Positions 41,982 through 55,200 are shown, counted from the first letter of the stretch. The stretch is 64,000 bases of DNA from Epithemia pelagica (GCA_946965045.2 OX337233.1:1364001-1428000); one strand, 5' to 3'. The notes: generated by a model from the sequence alone, not told the origin. Numbers and translations are program-made.

Positions 41982-44900
41982 TCAGTCACGCAAATCTTCA
42001 ATGCTTCCTTCATCTTCTGAAAGGTGACCAACGTTTCCATTTCTAGATACTTGTGGGAGGGAATTTGTAGAACGTGACTGATTGCGAAGGGTACGGTATT
42101 CTTGGATGCTTTCACGAAGGGATGAATACACATTTCGGCGCCTGGTAATTATCTTGTCAACTGCCACAATGTAATCTTCAATCCCCAGTTGATTTGATTC
42201 CACAGCATGGACCAATTCAATTTCTTTATTGGTCTCGTCCACCCAGGTATCAACACCTTCCTTATGTGTCAAAACCACTTGTTGTATAACTTCTGCGGCA
42301 GGGTCTGTTTCTCCAAGTATTTCATCCAGGGTGTTTGAATTGAAACTATGATCCGACGAAGCTCTTGAAAGTGCTCCTGATGTCTTTTTTGGACTTCGTG
42401 CACGATCCTTTTGAGTTTGTTCCCTCTTTGATTCATTTGTCGATCGAGGTTCTGCGGCAGAGCGAAATAATTCATCGAATTCATCCTCCTCTTCATTTCC
42501 ATCTTGTCGCGGTGCATCTTCAACATCCTCCTCAGTACTTTTAGTAGCAGACAGAGCACTGTTTGATCGTCCACCATGGGCTCTGGAGGATGATCGCGGT
42601 TTCGTCTTTTTGGTGGAAGACACTGACGACGTTTGGACCAACGCCGACAACTCGCCCGTGTCGGGGTTCCGTTCTTTGACACGATTTGCATATCGCAAGG
42701 TGTTGAGGGTTTGTTCACAATCTGCAATGTTGGGAGAAACACAAGCAATCATCACCGATCGGCAGGATTCTCCCACAAAGGATTCTTTCAGAACTTGGGT
42801 CAACTTGCTCCCACGAAAGGGAACATGGGCCATGGAATCTCCAGTGGCCAATGCTCGAATCACTTCCTTCAAGGCCAATAAGGAAGTATTGATTTCGGCA
42901 CCCTCCATCCGAGTCTCCTTACTCGATGTGTATGTATCTGCTCCGCGCTCGCTTCCCGCCAGATCAATAAATGTGAGCCGACTAAATTCCGTTCTCCGAC
43001 TCGATGCACGACGGCGAGTGGGTGGAGGTTGATAAATGTGAAGTTGCAACACAGCATGGGAACGACTGCTGTCGGAATTTCGAGATGTTGATCCAGTGGA
43101 GCGATTGCAAGAACCTTCTTCAATCATTGCAATCAAGGCATCCGCGCTATCCAGGTCGTGTTCACTGAGGCCTGGAAACCGAACTTTTCCATGTTGATCC
43201 TCCAAACATTTGATCTGGGTTCGTTTATTGAGCAAATCAAAAAGCTTTCCACCGTAAATCTCAAACAGAGAAACGCACACCGAAAAATGCTCAAAACCGG
43301 GAGTGGCCAATGCTTGAAATATATCCAGAGCCGCCATATAGTAAAGTCCTAAATTGTTCATCCTATTGGCGTCCCTGTTGTTCTGGTTTGTGGTCATGTT
43401 GGAACCCATCCTGTAATAGTCGAACGAGTGAAGAGCCATGAATTGTGAGACTGTTGCTGCGACACACGTACAGTCAAAACTGTATGGTTCCAACACTTAC
43501 ATGGTAAACGTTTTGCCGCTTCCCGTTTGCCCATAGGCAAAGACACAACCCCATTGTCCTTCAAACAGGGGTGGGATGAGATTGCGAACCGTGCGTTCAT
43601 AAATTTGGGTATTGGTGCTGCCTTCATCAAACACATTATCGTACGAAAAGGGGACCGTATCAATTTCCTTGGTCAAATCCACGCGGGTTTTGGGCTGATA
43701 GACCAAGACGCGTCCGTACGGTCCGTAATTGAGCGGATGAATCACATCCACACTGCCAGTCGCAGACTGTTCGGTTTGAGACATGGGGCGTTTTCGAACA
43801 ACGACACGAATCCGCATGTCGTCTTCCTCATCGCTTCCATCAGAGGAAGCCGATGACAAGGCTTTAAAGAGTTCTTCGTGTTCTTCGTCATTGTCGTCCC
43901 TCAAATCTTCGATTTGATCCTTGAACGAAGTGGGGTGATCATAGGTTTCTCTCCGTTGTTGTGGTCCTCGCGACACCACTCCTACTGTTTTTCGTCGGGT
44001 ATCCTCCTTTCGTTTCAGTGGATCCGTTACTCCTCGATTGTTGTTATTGTTGTTCTTGGTGGTGGTACGAGGCCCTGTATCGAACCGTGTCCTCCGACGT
44101 TGTTGACTGCCCATACTCCCAACACTGGTCCGACTTGCGGTCGAACGTTCGGAATCACTCGAATTGTCCAACGATGTTCGGCGTGGTTGCTTGGAATGAT
44201 GTTGCTGCTGTTGATTCGAACGACGGCGAGAACCGGTGGAATTTTGGCTACTGTTGCTCATTCGTCGCTCGACGCGACCACTGCTTCGGCTGCGAGCATT
44301 CTTGGGTGTCACGTCCTCGTTGGAATGGACCTCGTCTTCCCCACTGACACTCTTATTGTCGGATTTGGTGGACGATACAAAATCCATCAACGGAGACATT
44401 GGAAGGATTCGGTCCGAATGAATAATCGAGAGTGATTTCCCAGTTCGATTCGATTTGGGTTGATTGGCTCGCAAACCACTCGTTTTCGTTGTGGTTGTTT
44501 TTGACAACACTGCGGTGGTGTTCGTCCCTGTGTTGCTGCTGCTACTTGTAGGTCTTTGGATGCGTTGTCGCGGGGGTGTCAAACCACTCCCATGCTGTTC
44601 TGATGTGGCTTCGGTTGGTCGTTGTTGTTGTCGCGACCGTGCCGAGCGTGTCCGAGAGGCAATGCTTCCCTCTCGGACAGTGGATGTTGGTTTCTCCTTG
44701 GCTTGCGGCGATGCCACAGATGGCTTCCATTGAGAATCTTGTGCTTGATTTGTCGAATTGTCATCCGCTTCCTCCTGTTGATCCTCTTCCATGGACCGCC
44801 TCTGATTGTGAGGGCTTGTGGTCGTCGTCGTCACTGTTCCATGGTTTGCTTTTTCATCCTCTTCCATGCTATCGTTCGAGCCCTTTGTATTGATCATGTT

Positions 44901-45851
44901 TTGCTCGTTCCCTCGACCCTCCTTGGGAGGTGGTGGACGTCTTTTTGGTTGCGACAGTCGGTCCGAACCTTGTCGGGACATTCCAGCCAGACGAGACGTT
45001 GGTTTCGTGGCGGCCATGCGAGTTTTGGCGGGTTGCTGCAAGGAGGTACGTGGGGCCTTGCTCAACGTGGCAGTCGAGGAAGAAGCGGACGAGGAGGGGG
45101 GAACCATTCGAGAGGTGGGCCGTGACGTACTGTTGTTGCGTGGAGATACAACCGCGGCCGCGGCTTGTACTTTGCGACTGTCCAGTGCCAGAGAATCTCG
45201 AGGCGATTGGGGTGCAAAGGATTCTCCCGTCGCTGTTGTGGACGCGGACGTTTTTGCCGAATGAATCGAGCCACTCGCACGGGTAGAAGCCGTAGACGCA
45301 GGCTTGCGAGGAAACGACGTGGCGGATTGCTGAGGTGCCAGTACGACTTTGGAAGCCAAAACGCGTCTAGCCTCTTGTACTGGAGTTTCGGCTTCTGCTT
45401 GGTCGTCGTCTTCAAAGTCTTCCTCCTCATCTTCCAAGACAGGCTCGTCCTCTTCCTCTTCGGTGCTCGTGACATCGGGTAAGGTCGACGTCGAACGAGA
45501 TTGGCTGTGCGGATTGCTTGGTGGTTGAGACAACTCGAGTGACTGTTGTTGTTGCTGTTGTTGTTTTTCTTGTTGTAGCGTATCGGCCAAGAGCTGATCC
45601 ACTGTCGACGCCACATCGGATTCGTTGGCGTCCCCGTCGTTGCTGTTGCTGTCCTTGTCCAGCGCCATTTTGATGCGAGTAACAAGATAAAACAGTTTGA
45701 GGCGATCATCGGGACCGGAAATGCCCAGAGCAGGGAATACCTTGGGATCCAAATGTGCCAATGCCGTAGGTGTCACAATGCCTGCCGCTTCAAAGGTTGG
45801 CCAGGCATAGGCCAAGCCAACTCCTTTCAACCAGGTATACACCAAACCCAT
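41982..45851 (-). CDS. Kinesin-13 (KIF24-like) with N-terminal SAM domain
   Basis: Exons 45851-43501 and 43410-41982, with a 90-bp intron (GTAAGT...TACAG) splitting the codon right after the P-loop; 1259 residues. Residues 1-65 look like a SAM domain (TWLKGVGLAYAWPTFEAAGI... LGISGPDDRLKLFYL). A roughly 600-residue Ser/Thr/Gln/Arg-rich linker follows. The motor starts near 685 with IRVVVRKRPMS. It has the kinesin-13 loop-2 finger as RVD (usually KVD), P-loop GQTGSGKT, switch I NSDSSRSH and switch II LAGSERG. Kinesin-13 motors depolymerise microtubule ends rather than walk. The SAM plus kinesin-13 combination is that of KIF24, which acts at centrioles and cilia; vegetative pennate diatoms lack these, so its role here probably differs. 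Confidence 0.87.
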
Positions 45852-47368
45852 TCTTCCTGTTCCACAGCGTCTCGACGAGAAACCAGCCAAAGTTGACAAG
45901 TATTCCCAATAAAATACACTCGATTCCGTAAGTAACGTCTCAAGCAGATTTCCACTACTAAGGGAATCAAGTAGCAAATGCAATGATCTCTTGTTTACAG
46001 CAGTGTTGCCAAGGCGTCGCCTCTTTCGACCATGGACAATCGATGGCGTTTCTTTCCCAAAAACGACAGAGCCAAGACTCCACTACTGTTCTGTCAGTTT
46101 TCTTGTCGGCGCTCTCTAAATCGGAGCGGCCTCATGTCGAAAATCATCGAAATATCTTATCGAAGAACGACGTTCAGTAGTGTTTGGTCCACACTTAGTT
46201 CAAATGTACCCTCATTTCTACTCTATAAGATAGAGTAAAATGAGAGCTCGGTCACGCCCGCACCTCTTTCTGTCACATTCTCATCCGCGCGTGTCGGGCA
46301 CCTGGCGCATCTGTACTTAGGATTCATGGACGCCCAGCGCATGTGAATGAGCGGGAGATTCCTAGAGAGGAGGACGAGTCACCTTCCAGTTACATCGGCC
46401 AACATTCTCACAAACTGCAGCAAGATCTCTGTGTGTTCCGCAACAAGATCTCGTTCCGCCAGCAGAAACCACTGGGGGCATCCTCTTGCCAGTCCTGCAT
46501 CACCCAATGAAAGAACGCATGTATGGACAAATGCATTTGTGGGTTATCATCCTTTACAAATGGAGCAAAGTGAAACCGACATCGTTTTCTCCCGAACGAT
46601 TTCTTGGCACCAACTCGCGCTTTGTTGTCTCTCCATGGGAGAAACACAAACACAACATGACAGAGAGAGGGAGGGAGGTACTTCTTTCGACGCCCCTTGA
46701 GAGTATTGGCCCTGAACCAACCAACATGACGATATCAGTTTCGTTTTCTCGTCATGAGATTGCGTGATCCCAGAGTGAGGTTTTGAATATTGCTATGCAT
46801 CCCAAGTCGGAGTCACCGCCTCTGATGGTGATGATAATGATCTTGCAGTGGTATGTATGGCTAGCAGTCACTCATACTTGTATGGACTTGATTCTCTTGT
46901 TGCGGGACGAGCAAACATTCGTCGTTGTTGCTCATGACGCGAAAACGTGGGCATTCAAGCAACCAAGATCCGGGCCATTTCTGTAGAGTCTTTCCCAGTG
47001 TCCATCACTTTGGGGTTTGAGGAGACTCCCTCAACCTTTTTTCGCGCTTTTGATGGAGCACTTATTTGATCGGGCAGAAGGAAACCAACTTGGTTCACCA
47101 GTGTCCAGGTATTCCGAATACAACGGTTTGCGGCGACGATGAACAAGGCAATCCTACCTAGTCTAGGGGTCTGCAGGGGAACACGAATAGCCAATAACAA
47201 TTCATTAGCTAAGGTGGTGTTACTCACAGCAATCACGTGTGTCCGTCTAAGTTAAGCAAACATCGCAACAGCTGTGTAAACAGGGTGCCCATGAGAAACG
47301 CATCCGCCCATAACTCACAGCAAAAGAAAGAACGCGCCAAGAAGAAGCCCACTTCATGCAGTATCTAT
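45852..47368. other. Intergenic, 1.5 kb, no recognisable gene
   Basis: Carries the upstream region of the kinesin and the 3' end of the FCP gene at 47369. Only short frames of unknown character occur (such as 117 codons from 46347). A long hairpin-forming repeat is at 46211-46244. Confidence 0.45.
46211..46244. repeat. 34-bp hairpin repeat, arms CTCATTT..ACTCTAT / ATAGAGT..AAATGAG
   Basis: Two nested 7-bp perfect arm pairs separated by a 2/1-nt internal bulge and closed by a 3-nt AAG loop. It lies in an intergenic stretch 360 bp upstream of the kinesin start. Confidence 0.6.
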
Positions 47369-47971
47369 TTAGAAAGGAGGGACAATGTCATCGACGTTTC
47401 CGAGTTGGTCGTGGACCATAAGACCAAGAATACCCATCTGGGCGGCACGTCCGTTGTTCAATTCAATGGCACGCTTCTTCATCTTGGTGGCATCGTCATA
47501 CTTGTCCCAGCCAAAGTCGATGAAGCCATTACGGAAGTCACCGACAAATTCGTTGCTGCCAGTGGCATCCTTCATGAAGGCAACCTCCAACACACCGATG
47601 AAGGCAATAATTTGGCAGACACCAAAGTTTCCAATGGCCTTGAGGGCGGCGAAACCAGCAGGGACATCGGCGAATTTCAAACCGTCGTAGTTGATATCAC
47701 CATCGAATGTGATTCCGGCCTTTTCAAAGAGGTATCCAACGACGGCCAACATGGCAATACGGCCGTGCTTGATCTCTACATACCGAAGACGGTCAAACTT
47801 TTCTTGGTTGCCGTCCTTGCAAAGTCCCAAGGGATCGAAGAAGCCAAGAGGAGCTTGGGCACCCAATTCTTCCTTGAAGGCCGCGAGACTAGTCGAAGCT
47901 TTGTTCTGGGTGGAAGGGGCAAATGCGGCGGCAGATGCAAGAAAAGCGGTGAAAACGGCAGCAGACTTCAT
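47369..47971 (-). CDS. Fucoxanthin-chlorophyll a/c binding protein (FCP, Lhcf-like)
   Basis: 200 residues from the ATG at 47971. Signal plus transit peptide: MKSAAVFTAFLASAAAFAPS contains the diatom ASAFAP-type cleavage motif, with Phe at the +1 position. The mature protein has the light-harvesting fold: helix 1 EIKHGRIAMLA and helix 3 ELNNGRAAQMGI carry the chlorophyll-ligating Glu/His and Glu/Asn residues with their partner Arg, and KDGNQEKFDRLRYVE precedes helix 1 as in FCPs. It is a thylakoid antenna protein binding chlorophyll a, chlorophyll c and fucoxanthin. No intron. It is head-to-head with the FCP gene at 48298 with 326 bp between start codons, so shared light-responsive control is likely (inference). 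Confidence 0.95.
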   Translation of the reverse strand: MKSAAVFTAFLASAAAFAPSTQNKASTSLAAFKEELGAQAPLGFFDPLGLCKDGNQEKFDRLRYVEIKHGRIAMLAVVGYLFEKAGITFDGDINYDGLKFADVPAGFAALKAIGNFGVCQIIAFIGVLEVAFMKDATGSNEFVGDFRNGFIDFGWDKYDDATKMKKRAIELNNGRAAQMGILGLMVHDQLGNVDDIVPPF

Positions 47972-48297
47972 CGTGGTTGCAGTTTCTTTACAAGAAAGGT
48001 GAGAATGTGAACGAAGTTGAAGCACAAGGATCGGGACGAGAAGACTTCTTTTGTGTACCGACGGAGGGATCTTTTGCGAGCTAGCCTGGGTAGCTGAGTG
48101 TTTGTGTTTGGGGGCGGGGGTATTTGGGGGGCTTTGATTGTTGCGAAAGAATGCAATCGCGGATCTTGGTGGGGCTATTGCGTTTTCGCTTCACCCCCAA
48201 ACTTGCACCGGCTAGGATCTGAAGCTTGAAGTGTATCCTGATGTCGCCGAGAATAGGTTGCTCAACTTTTCTGATACACAGAACAAGAAGATCCACG
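47972..48297. promoter_or_regulatory. Shared bidirectional promoter of the FCP pair
   Basis: 326 bp between two divergent FCP start codons. A GC-rich patch (GGGGGCGGGGGTATTTGGGG, 48110-48129) lies near the centre. No clear TATA box is seen on either strand. Bidirectional promoters between FCP genes are common in diatoms; activity here is inferred from layout. Confidence 0.6.
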
Positions 48298-48888
48298 ATG
48301 AAGACCGCTGTTTTTGCCTCCCTCCTTGCCGTCGCCGCCGCCTTTGCCCCGGCCTCCCAAAAGGGATCCTCCTCGGCTCTTTCGGCTTTCGAAAATGAAC
48401 TTGGTGCCCAAGTCCCCCTTGGCTACTGGGATCCTCTTGGTCTTGTCGCTGACGGTGACCAAGCTAAATTCGATCGTCTTCGATACGTCGAGTTGAAGCA
48501 CGGCCGTGTTTCCATGCTTGCCATTGCCGGTTACCTTACTGCCGAAAGTGGCATCCGTCTTCCAGGAGACATTGACTACTCCGGCACCAGCTTTGCCTCC
48601 ATCCCCAACGGATTTGCTGCCCTCAAGGCCGTCCCTGCTGCTGGACTTGCCCAAATCATTGCCTTCATTGGTCTTCTCGAAATTTCTGTCATGAAGGACA
48701 TCACTGGCGGAGAATTCGTTGGTGACTTCCGTAACGGCGCCATCGACTTTGGCTGGGACACTTTTGATGATGCCACCAAGCTTAAGAAGCGTGCTATCGA
48801 ACTTAACAACGGACGTGCCGCCCAGATGGGTATCCTTGCCTTGATGGTTCACGAACAATTGGGTGTCTCCGTGCTTCCTCCTCATTAA
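48298..48888 (+). CDS. Fucoxanthin-chlorophyll a/c binding protein (FCP, Lhcf-like)
   Basis: 196 residues from the ATG at 48298. The targeting region MKTAVFASLLAVAAAFAPAS has the same AAAFAP cleavage motif. Helix 1 ELKHGRVSMLAIAGYL and helix 3 ELNNGRAAQMGILALMVHEQL carry the conserved pigment-binding residues, and GEFVGDFRNGAIDFGWD is typical of FCPs. It is a clear paralog of the neighbour at 47369 over its whole length, from an older duplication (many substitutions). No intron. Its 3' end is convergent with the chromatin remodeller. Confidence 0.95.
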   Translation: MKTAVFASLLAVAAAFAPASQKGSSSALSAFENELGAQVPLGYWDPLGLVADGDQAKFDRLRYVELKHGRVSMLAIAGYLTAESGIRLPGDIDYSGTSFASIPNGFAALKAVPAAGLAQIIAFIGLLEISVMKDITGGEFVGDFRNGAIDFGWDTFDDATKLKKRAIELNNGRAAQMGILALMVHEQLGVSVLPPH

Positions 48889-49202
48889 GTCCTAGGCATT
48901 GGCCTTGTTGGTATATAAATGGTATAGATAACAGGTATACTAGCGACTAACGCATCTGTGTCGCGAACTCAAAGCACTTCTGCAGGGTATATGCCTAGTT
49001 TGACTACCCCACCACTCCTACTCTACAAGAATTCGCACAGCCACCTTCTCCCCTTAGTTCATGTGGCAATACACATCTAAGAAAGGACAGAGAGTGATTC
49101 CTCTCCAAGCCAGGCAGTTTCAGAGACGAACAATCCAATCTGTGTCCATGAACCGGAAACAAAACTGCTTTTATTACACACCCCCAAAGTGTTATCCCCT
49201 AT
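48889..49202. other. Short intergenic, convergent 3' ends
   Basis: 314 bp; nothing recognisable beyond a CCACTCCTACTC word near 49010. Confidence 0.4.
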
Positions 49203-52200
49203 CTATTTGCCCTTCTTACCAACAGAGAGGCAAACAGAAACATATGCTTCCGGAAGAAGAAGCATTATTCGAATCGCCTCATCCGCGATTTCACCGCCTT
49301 CATCATTGTAGAGCAAACAATTATCAAAAATGAGTATCATGTCATCATAGAATTTTGAGGCCGCATCAGAGCCACTCCCGTATTCGCCTGAAATCACTTT
49401 TTTCCGCATGGTCGCAAAATCCATAGGACATTCAATTATTTCGAAATATCCAGGAGCATCATCTTCAGTGACAGGTTCGGCGAAAACGTTAAACTTGTCA
49501 ATTTTCTTCATTTTCCCCAACATTTCTTTGGCAACATCCGCGAACTTGTCATCTGATAGATTCGAAGGAAGGACCCATGGCCCTACGCGGGTCAAATAAT
49601 CTCGTGCCGCCTTAAACGAACCATCGAGATTCTGTTTAGCCTTCTTCCACAGGGCCAAATTGAACATCGACGATTCCTTTGATTTTTTCGCTGCGTCGCT
49701 CTTTCTCCGTTGTTGATCCCCAACTATAGTTGCTTCTTTTTCTTTGCGTTGAGGTGGCTTAGAAGACTTGTTATCCTTTTTCTTCGTCTTTTTTGGAATG
49801 GGTTCCATCATTTCGTAGTCTGAGTTGTCTTCGAGGAGATCGTTATCCGCAGAGTCTGTGGATCTCTTCCTCTTGGAACCCGCAGCTTTTTTTGCTTTCC
49901 CATCATCAGAGGTTGTGTTTACCGGGGCCTTCATTTTAATGCGAATTCGAGGCTTGCGAACAGCTTTCTCAGGGACAGATTCATCAGTTTCAGTTTCGTC
50001 TGGGTCCTTGCCTTTCTTCTGTTTCATCTTTTTCTGATATCAGATTAGACGTGAGGTACTTTTGATACTCGGTGATATTGACATGACATTCCTTACCTTC
50101 TTTTCAGTCGTTTTAGGTGCAGACGAACTTGCACCATTATTATCCCCATGCCCACTCTTGACTTTCTTCTTGACTTTCTTAACCTTTTTATCACCTTTGT
50201 CGTCATTCTTATTTTTCTTCTCAACCTTCTCGTCGTCAAAGATCTCAAGAACGGCTCCATCCTCCGCAAGAAAAAGATTGTGCTTTGTTGCTGCGTCTTT
50301 CAAAATCGTTGGTCTCATTAGATGCTGTTGCCGTGCCTCTTTGACGATGTCTGATGTGGAAGCATTGAACTTCCGGCAATTCTGAAGGATCAATATGAAG
50401 TCTTTCTGCATCGCCTGAGCGGACCGATATTCACCATTGTCCAGTTTCTTCTTCATCGTGCTGTAGTCCATTGGCTTTTGGATCTGTTCATAGTATTCAG
50501 GAAAGTCGTCCTTAGAAACTGGCTCCGAGAACACACCGCCCTTTGATTCATCATACTTCATAACTTCTTCAAGAACAGTGGAAAGTACTTTCTTTACCAC
50601 ATGTCTAGGGAAGACAGGCCAGGATCGCCCTGCAGCGGTTGCTGCATCGTCATCGGCACCCCAGACACGACGACGTCGAGCTTCTTTCCGACTAATGGAA
50701 TCCTTTTTCTTGGCTGAAGAATCATAGATATCATCACCTACATCCGACCAATCAGCTTCAGAATCAGAATGGTGGAGATACCCATCTTCTCCAATATATT
50801 CGCCAGAAGTGCGTTTTCTCTTCTTTGAGCTAGGTTCTTCCTCTTCGGTTTCTCGTTTCCTTCGAATCTTTCGCTTCCTGCCAGCGATCCGAAGGGCTTC
50901 CGGGATGACGTTACCTGATTCTTCTTCATTTTGTTGTTGGCCTGGTTGAAATCGTGTATCGGTCGTCCTACATCTTCGTCTTCGATCTCCTTCAAGACGT
51001 TTAAGAAAATGCCGAGCTTCACGTCTCTGTTCCTCTGAAAACACTCTCTCCTTCACCGATATTGTAAGTAACAATTTCTGACAAACATCTTTTTCTTCTG
51101 CTGAAAGCCCATCGTCTTCGTCGTCATCTTCCAGTATGCCCTGCATCATGCCCTTGAAGTCACTCATGAACTTGTGGACCTTTCTAACGCTGGTTCGGGT
51201 GAGTTTTTCATCCTGTTTGCCCTTCGATCGTGGTTCATCGTTATCTTCAGGATTATCTCCTTCTTCTTGGTCAGACTTATCCTGGTCTTCTTCCATTGGT
51301 TCGGGGGGTTTCTCATCTTTCGCTTTGTCTCCAGACTCTTGTTCCTCACCTTCAGAGGCCTTCTTCTTCCACCTGCCACGCCCACGCCCAGGACCGCGAA
51401 CACGTCCTTCAATCTCATCCAGCAAATCGTTTAGCTTTTTCATCATGATCGAAGGCGTGACAAAGTCGGGCATCACTTTCTGCCAGAACATTGGATCATC
51501 CATGTCAAGTTCATCTCCACCGGCTTCGGCAGAGAACCGCGATTTGCTAACTACCATGCCTTGCTTGTTCAACCAAGAAGCAGTTTTCGCTCCTTCCACC
51601 ACTCTCGTCCTCGTTCGTTTTGCGAGGATAGCATCGATGTCATCGGTGCAGAACTGCTGTGTAATTTCGTCATTGTCGTCGTCCAGTAACGCATACGCAC
51701 CCCTTTTGAGAAGCTGTTCCATTTCCTTCTGAGATGGTTTATCGTCTTCTTGCTCTTTCTCGAAAGTACCAAGCACAGCTTGTTCGAGTCCAAGCTTTTT
51801 GCTGGCTCGCTCAAACATCTCTTGTTCGAAACTTCGACTTGTTATCAAGCGGAAAACCTTGACTTCTTTCGATTGACCGATGCGATGACATCGGGCTTGT
51901 GCTTGTACGTCGTTCTGTGGATTCCAATCACTGTCGAAAATAATACAGATGTCTGCGGCCGTTAAATTAATACCCACTCCACCTACAAACAGAAGAATGT
52001 TTTGCATTGTCAAAGACCGTTCACACACTCGCAGCACATGCGAGAACCAGGAACGACCAACTTACCTGCTCTTGTACTTAGCATGAAAATGAAACTATCG
52101 TCCTCTCGCTCAAAACGATCAATTGCCTTTTGTCGTTCAACACCACGGATTCTTCCATCAAGTCGTTCAAAACGGAAATCGCGGAACTCGCAATATTCTG

Positions 52201-55200
52201 ACAAAAGATCCAGCATCTTCACCATCTGACTGAAAATCAGCACTTTATGACCTTCTTTGTGCAACTTTGGAAGTAATTTGTCCAAAAGGACCATCTTGCC
52301 GCTCGTCATGATGTACCCATGCTCATTCAGCATACGTTGCTGCTCCTCTGCTGATTTCCCGCTAAACTTTCCATTCTCAAGAAATTCTTTGAATTGCCTC
52401 TCGGACTCTCTATGCTCGACACCCTCCAGGAGAAATGGATGGTTGCATACTTTTCTAAGCTCCATCTGGATGTTCATCAATTTCGGAGCTGTTTGTCTCC
52501 CCCCTCCCATGTTCAGAAAGGCGTGATTGTGCTCGAAAATTGCTCGATAGTACTGCTTTTGAATAGCTGTGAGTTCAACGTCAATCACAGTCTCTTCCTT
52601 CGCAGGGATGTCTTTCGCAACATCTTCTTTCACGCGTCGAAGCATGTACGGAGATATCATTTTCTGTAAGTTTTCGACCTGCTCTCGACTTGCCATATTG
52701 CCGAAACGCCTCTGGAAATCATCAATATCCGGGAACTTAAAGGGCTCGATAAAATTCAGAAGCGTCCAGAGTTCTGTGAGATCATTCTGGAGTGGAGTCC
52801 CACTGATTAAAACACGACTTTGAAACCCGTACTGCATCGTGCCTCTGGCGCTAACCTCCCTCATACACTCCAGAAGTTTACCCTTTTGATTTCGCAAACG
52901 ATGGGCTTCATCCACCACAGCAACTCGAAACGGGATCTGACTAACAACGTCGAAGTCGCTGATAAGTGTGTCGTACGTCGTAACAAGCACGTCGAACTTC
53001 AGAAAATCGGCTATGTGTGGTCTGTCATCGTAGTACCATTCATACTCCCGCATCACATCGCGCCAAATTCTTTGCCTGTCATGATAAACGCAACAGACCA
53101 TGTCGGTCCAACCTTCGAACTCACGACGCCAGTGCTCAACCGTTGATAACGGGACAACAATAAGATAGGGTCGACGAATCTTTTCAACTCGGAACAAATG
53201 CTCAATGAAGCAAACAATTTGCACTGTTTTCCCCTGGAATCAAAATAATTTGAGTGGAGAGCATAACAAACAATACCTGCGCTTCCATCGTTACGTACCA
53301 ACCCCATTTCATCGGCAAGAACACACCCCTGTTTCTTGTACCAAGTACTTGCGAGCCAGTTTACACCATCAACTTGATAATCTCGCAGACGGTTATTGTT
53401 TTTGTATGGATGCGGTTCACTTGGGTCGTACAGTTTCTCCCGAAATTCTAGCCACGCCTTTTTAGCTTTCTTCCCACCGGCTCCAGTTGAGTGGTTCATT
53501 CCAGCAGTAACCTTTGCTCCTGTAGGCGCGTAACGCCATTTGTAACCTCCCACCTCATCACCAAGATCTTCGTCGTAATCTCCACTCAAAACCTGACGCA
53601 ATTGGTCTAATCGCAGCTGTAACGTGGCGGCCACCGCTTCGATGTTTGCCCAAACATGCACGGTTTCCCCTGTAGTCACAGACACTTGTTCGACCTTGAC
53701 GGTAGATCGCTTGACAACTTTGGAAGGGGAAGGAGATTGTTCTATTTCATCTATTTTTTCCTCTTCTTCGGGGGGTAAAGGATATTCATCAAAATCTTCC
53801 TCTTTTGGTTCAACTCTGAGAAGAGACGTAGCACATACAAGTTTTGCTTGATCGCCCAACCCGAGAAAGTCACTTTGTTTTGCAGGAAGCAATTCTTGTT
53901 CACTGCCTTTCATACCCTTTTTCTGATTAGACTGTTCCGGTTTCAAATTTTGACTGATGTCACATTCTCTCATGAAAGTACCATCCACACCATCGAAAAA
54001 GAAAGCACAATCCTCGTCACCACCTTCATCACTGGAGTAACCGAGATCAGCATCCAGAAGGCGTAAACCCAGGGACCGCGTATTCTCATGCTGAACAATA
54101 TGTTTCGGTGGATCAGGCTCGGGTTCTGGTTCCTCAATAGCATGTGTTTCTGTCTCTACTTCACTTGGTCCTTTTTCTCGATCCTCCGATGAAGCGGCGT
54201 TCGTTTGTTCTGCTGGTTCAACAGGATTCGTCTGAGATTCTCCAGCCGGTTCAGGCATCTTTTCAGGGGTACTAATGAGGCTTGGGAGAGGAGCTACCTC
54301 TTGGGCTTTGCCTGTGACGACCAGCTCCTCGTCGTCGCTTTCGGGCTGGAATTCTCCCTCGCTTCCTTCCTCAGATTCAGCATCAGAATCATCTTTCATC
54401 CCGCTATCGGCACCAACAGGAAGAGCACCCAATGGGTCATCATCCGGCTTGTGTTGCACCCGTTGAACTATATAACGCTGTCGATCCGAAGTAAATTTCC
54501 TCCTCAGCTCTTCAACTGCATAACGTCCTTTCGACCCCACGCTGGCAAGCTGTCCTTCACAAACTGCGTATTTACTCTCGATGAAACGCATATAGGCAAA
54601 CTTGTTTTTTCCACTCTCACGGAGCATTGCGATGACTTCCTTGAAAGACTTCCCGATTGTACTCGTACCGTCCACTGCGATAATCTTATCACCGACACTC
54701 CGAATCAGATGGTTCCGTTCGGCAGGCCCCTTGGTGCCATCTGGAAACTGACGATACCCGAGAAATGCCACGGAACCATGAATTTCGCCCACGTTCATCA
54801 AAAGACCTTTTGATGTTATTGGAATCACTGCGTCGTATTCACCAGTCATCGGAAGTGGGAGCGATGAGTCGGGGCGACCAAGATCCATGCGTTCACCTCG
54901 GTCTACACGAAACGTTAAATCCGACAAACATTCGGCAACCGTAACTTTACTGGATGTGATCATGAGGGGAAGTTCGTCGCCTTCACTCTTCGCCGAGTAT
55001 CTGGGACCGCATTCTGTTGCAAGCTGAACTGGAGCCCGCGACCCGAATTTTGAAAACTGAAAGCATCTTGTTTGTGCATACAACTGTGCCTTCAAACTGG
55101 ATAAAGGAGAAGGTTTCTTTGATGTGTCGCAATATACGTGTTTAGTCTCTGCCAGAAGCTTTTCAACGACTTCTCGAGAGATGAAAGAGTCATCCGCAAC

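Noticed and set aside
46347-46700. 117-codon plus-strand frame in the kinesin upstream region
   Set aside because: No similarity, no codon-pattern support and no conserved motif; kept as intergenic.
47237-48010. Plus-strand frame over the first FCP gene, and the minus-strand frame 48262-48885 over the second
   Set aside because: Both mirror the strongly biased FCP codons; the opposite strands encode textbook FCPs.
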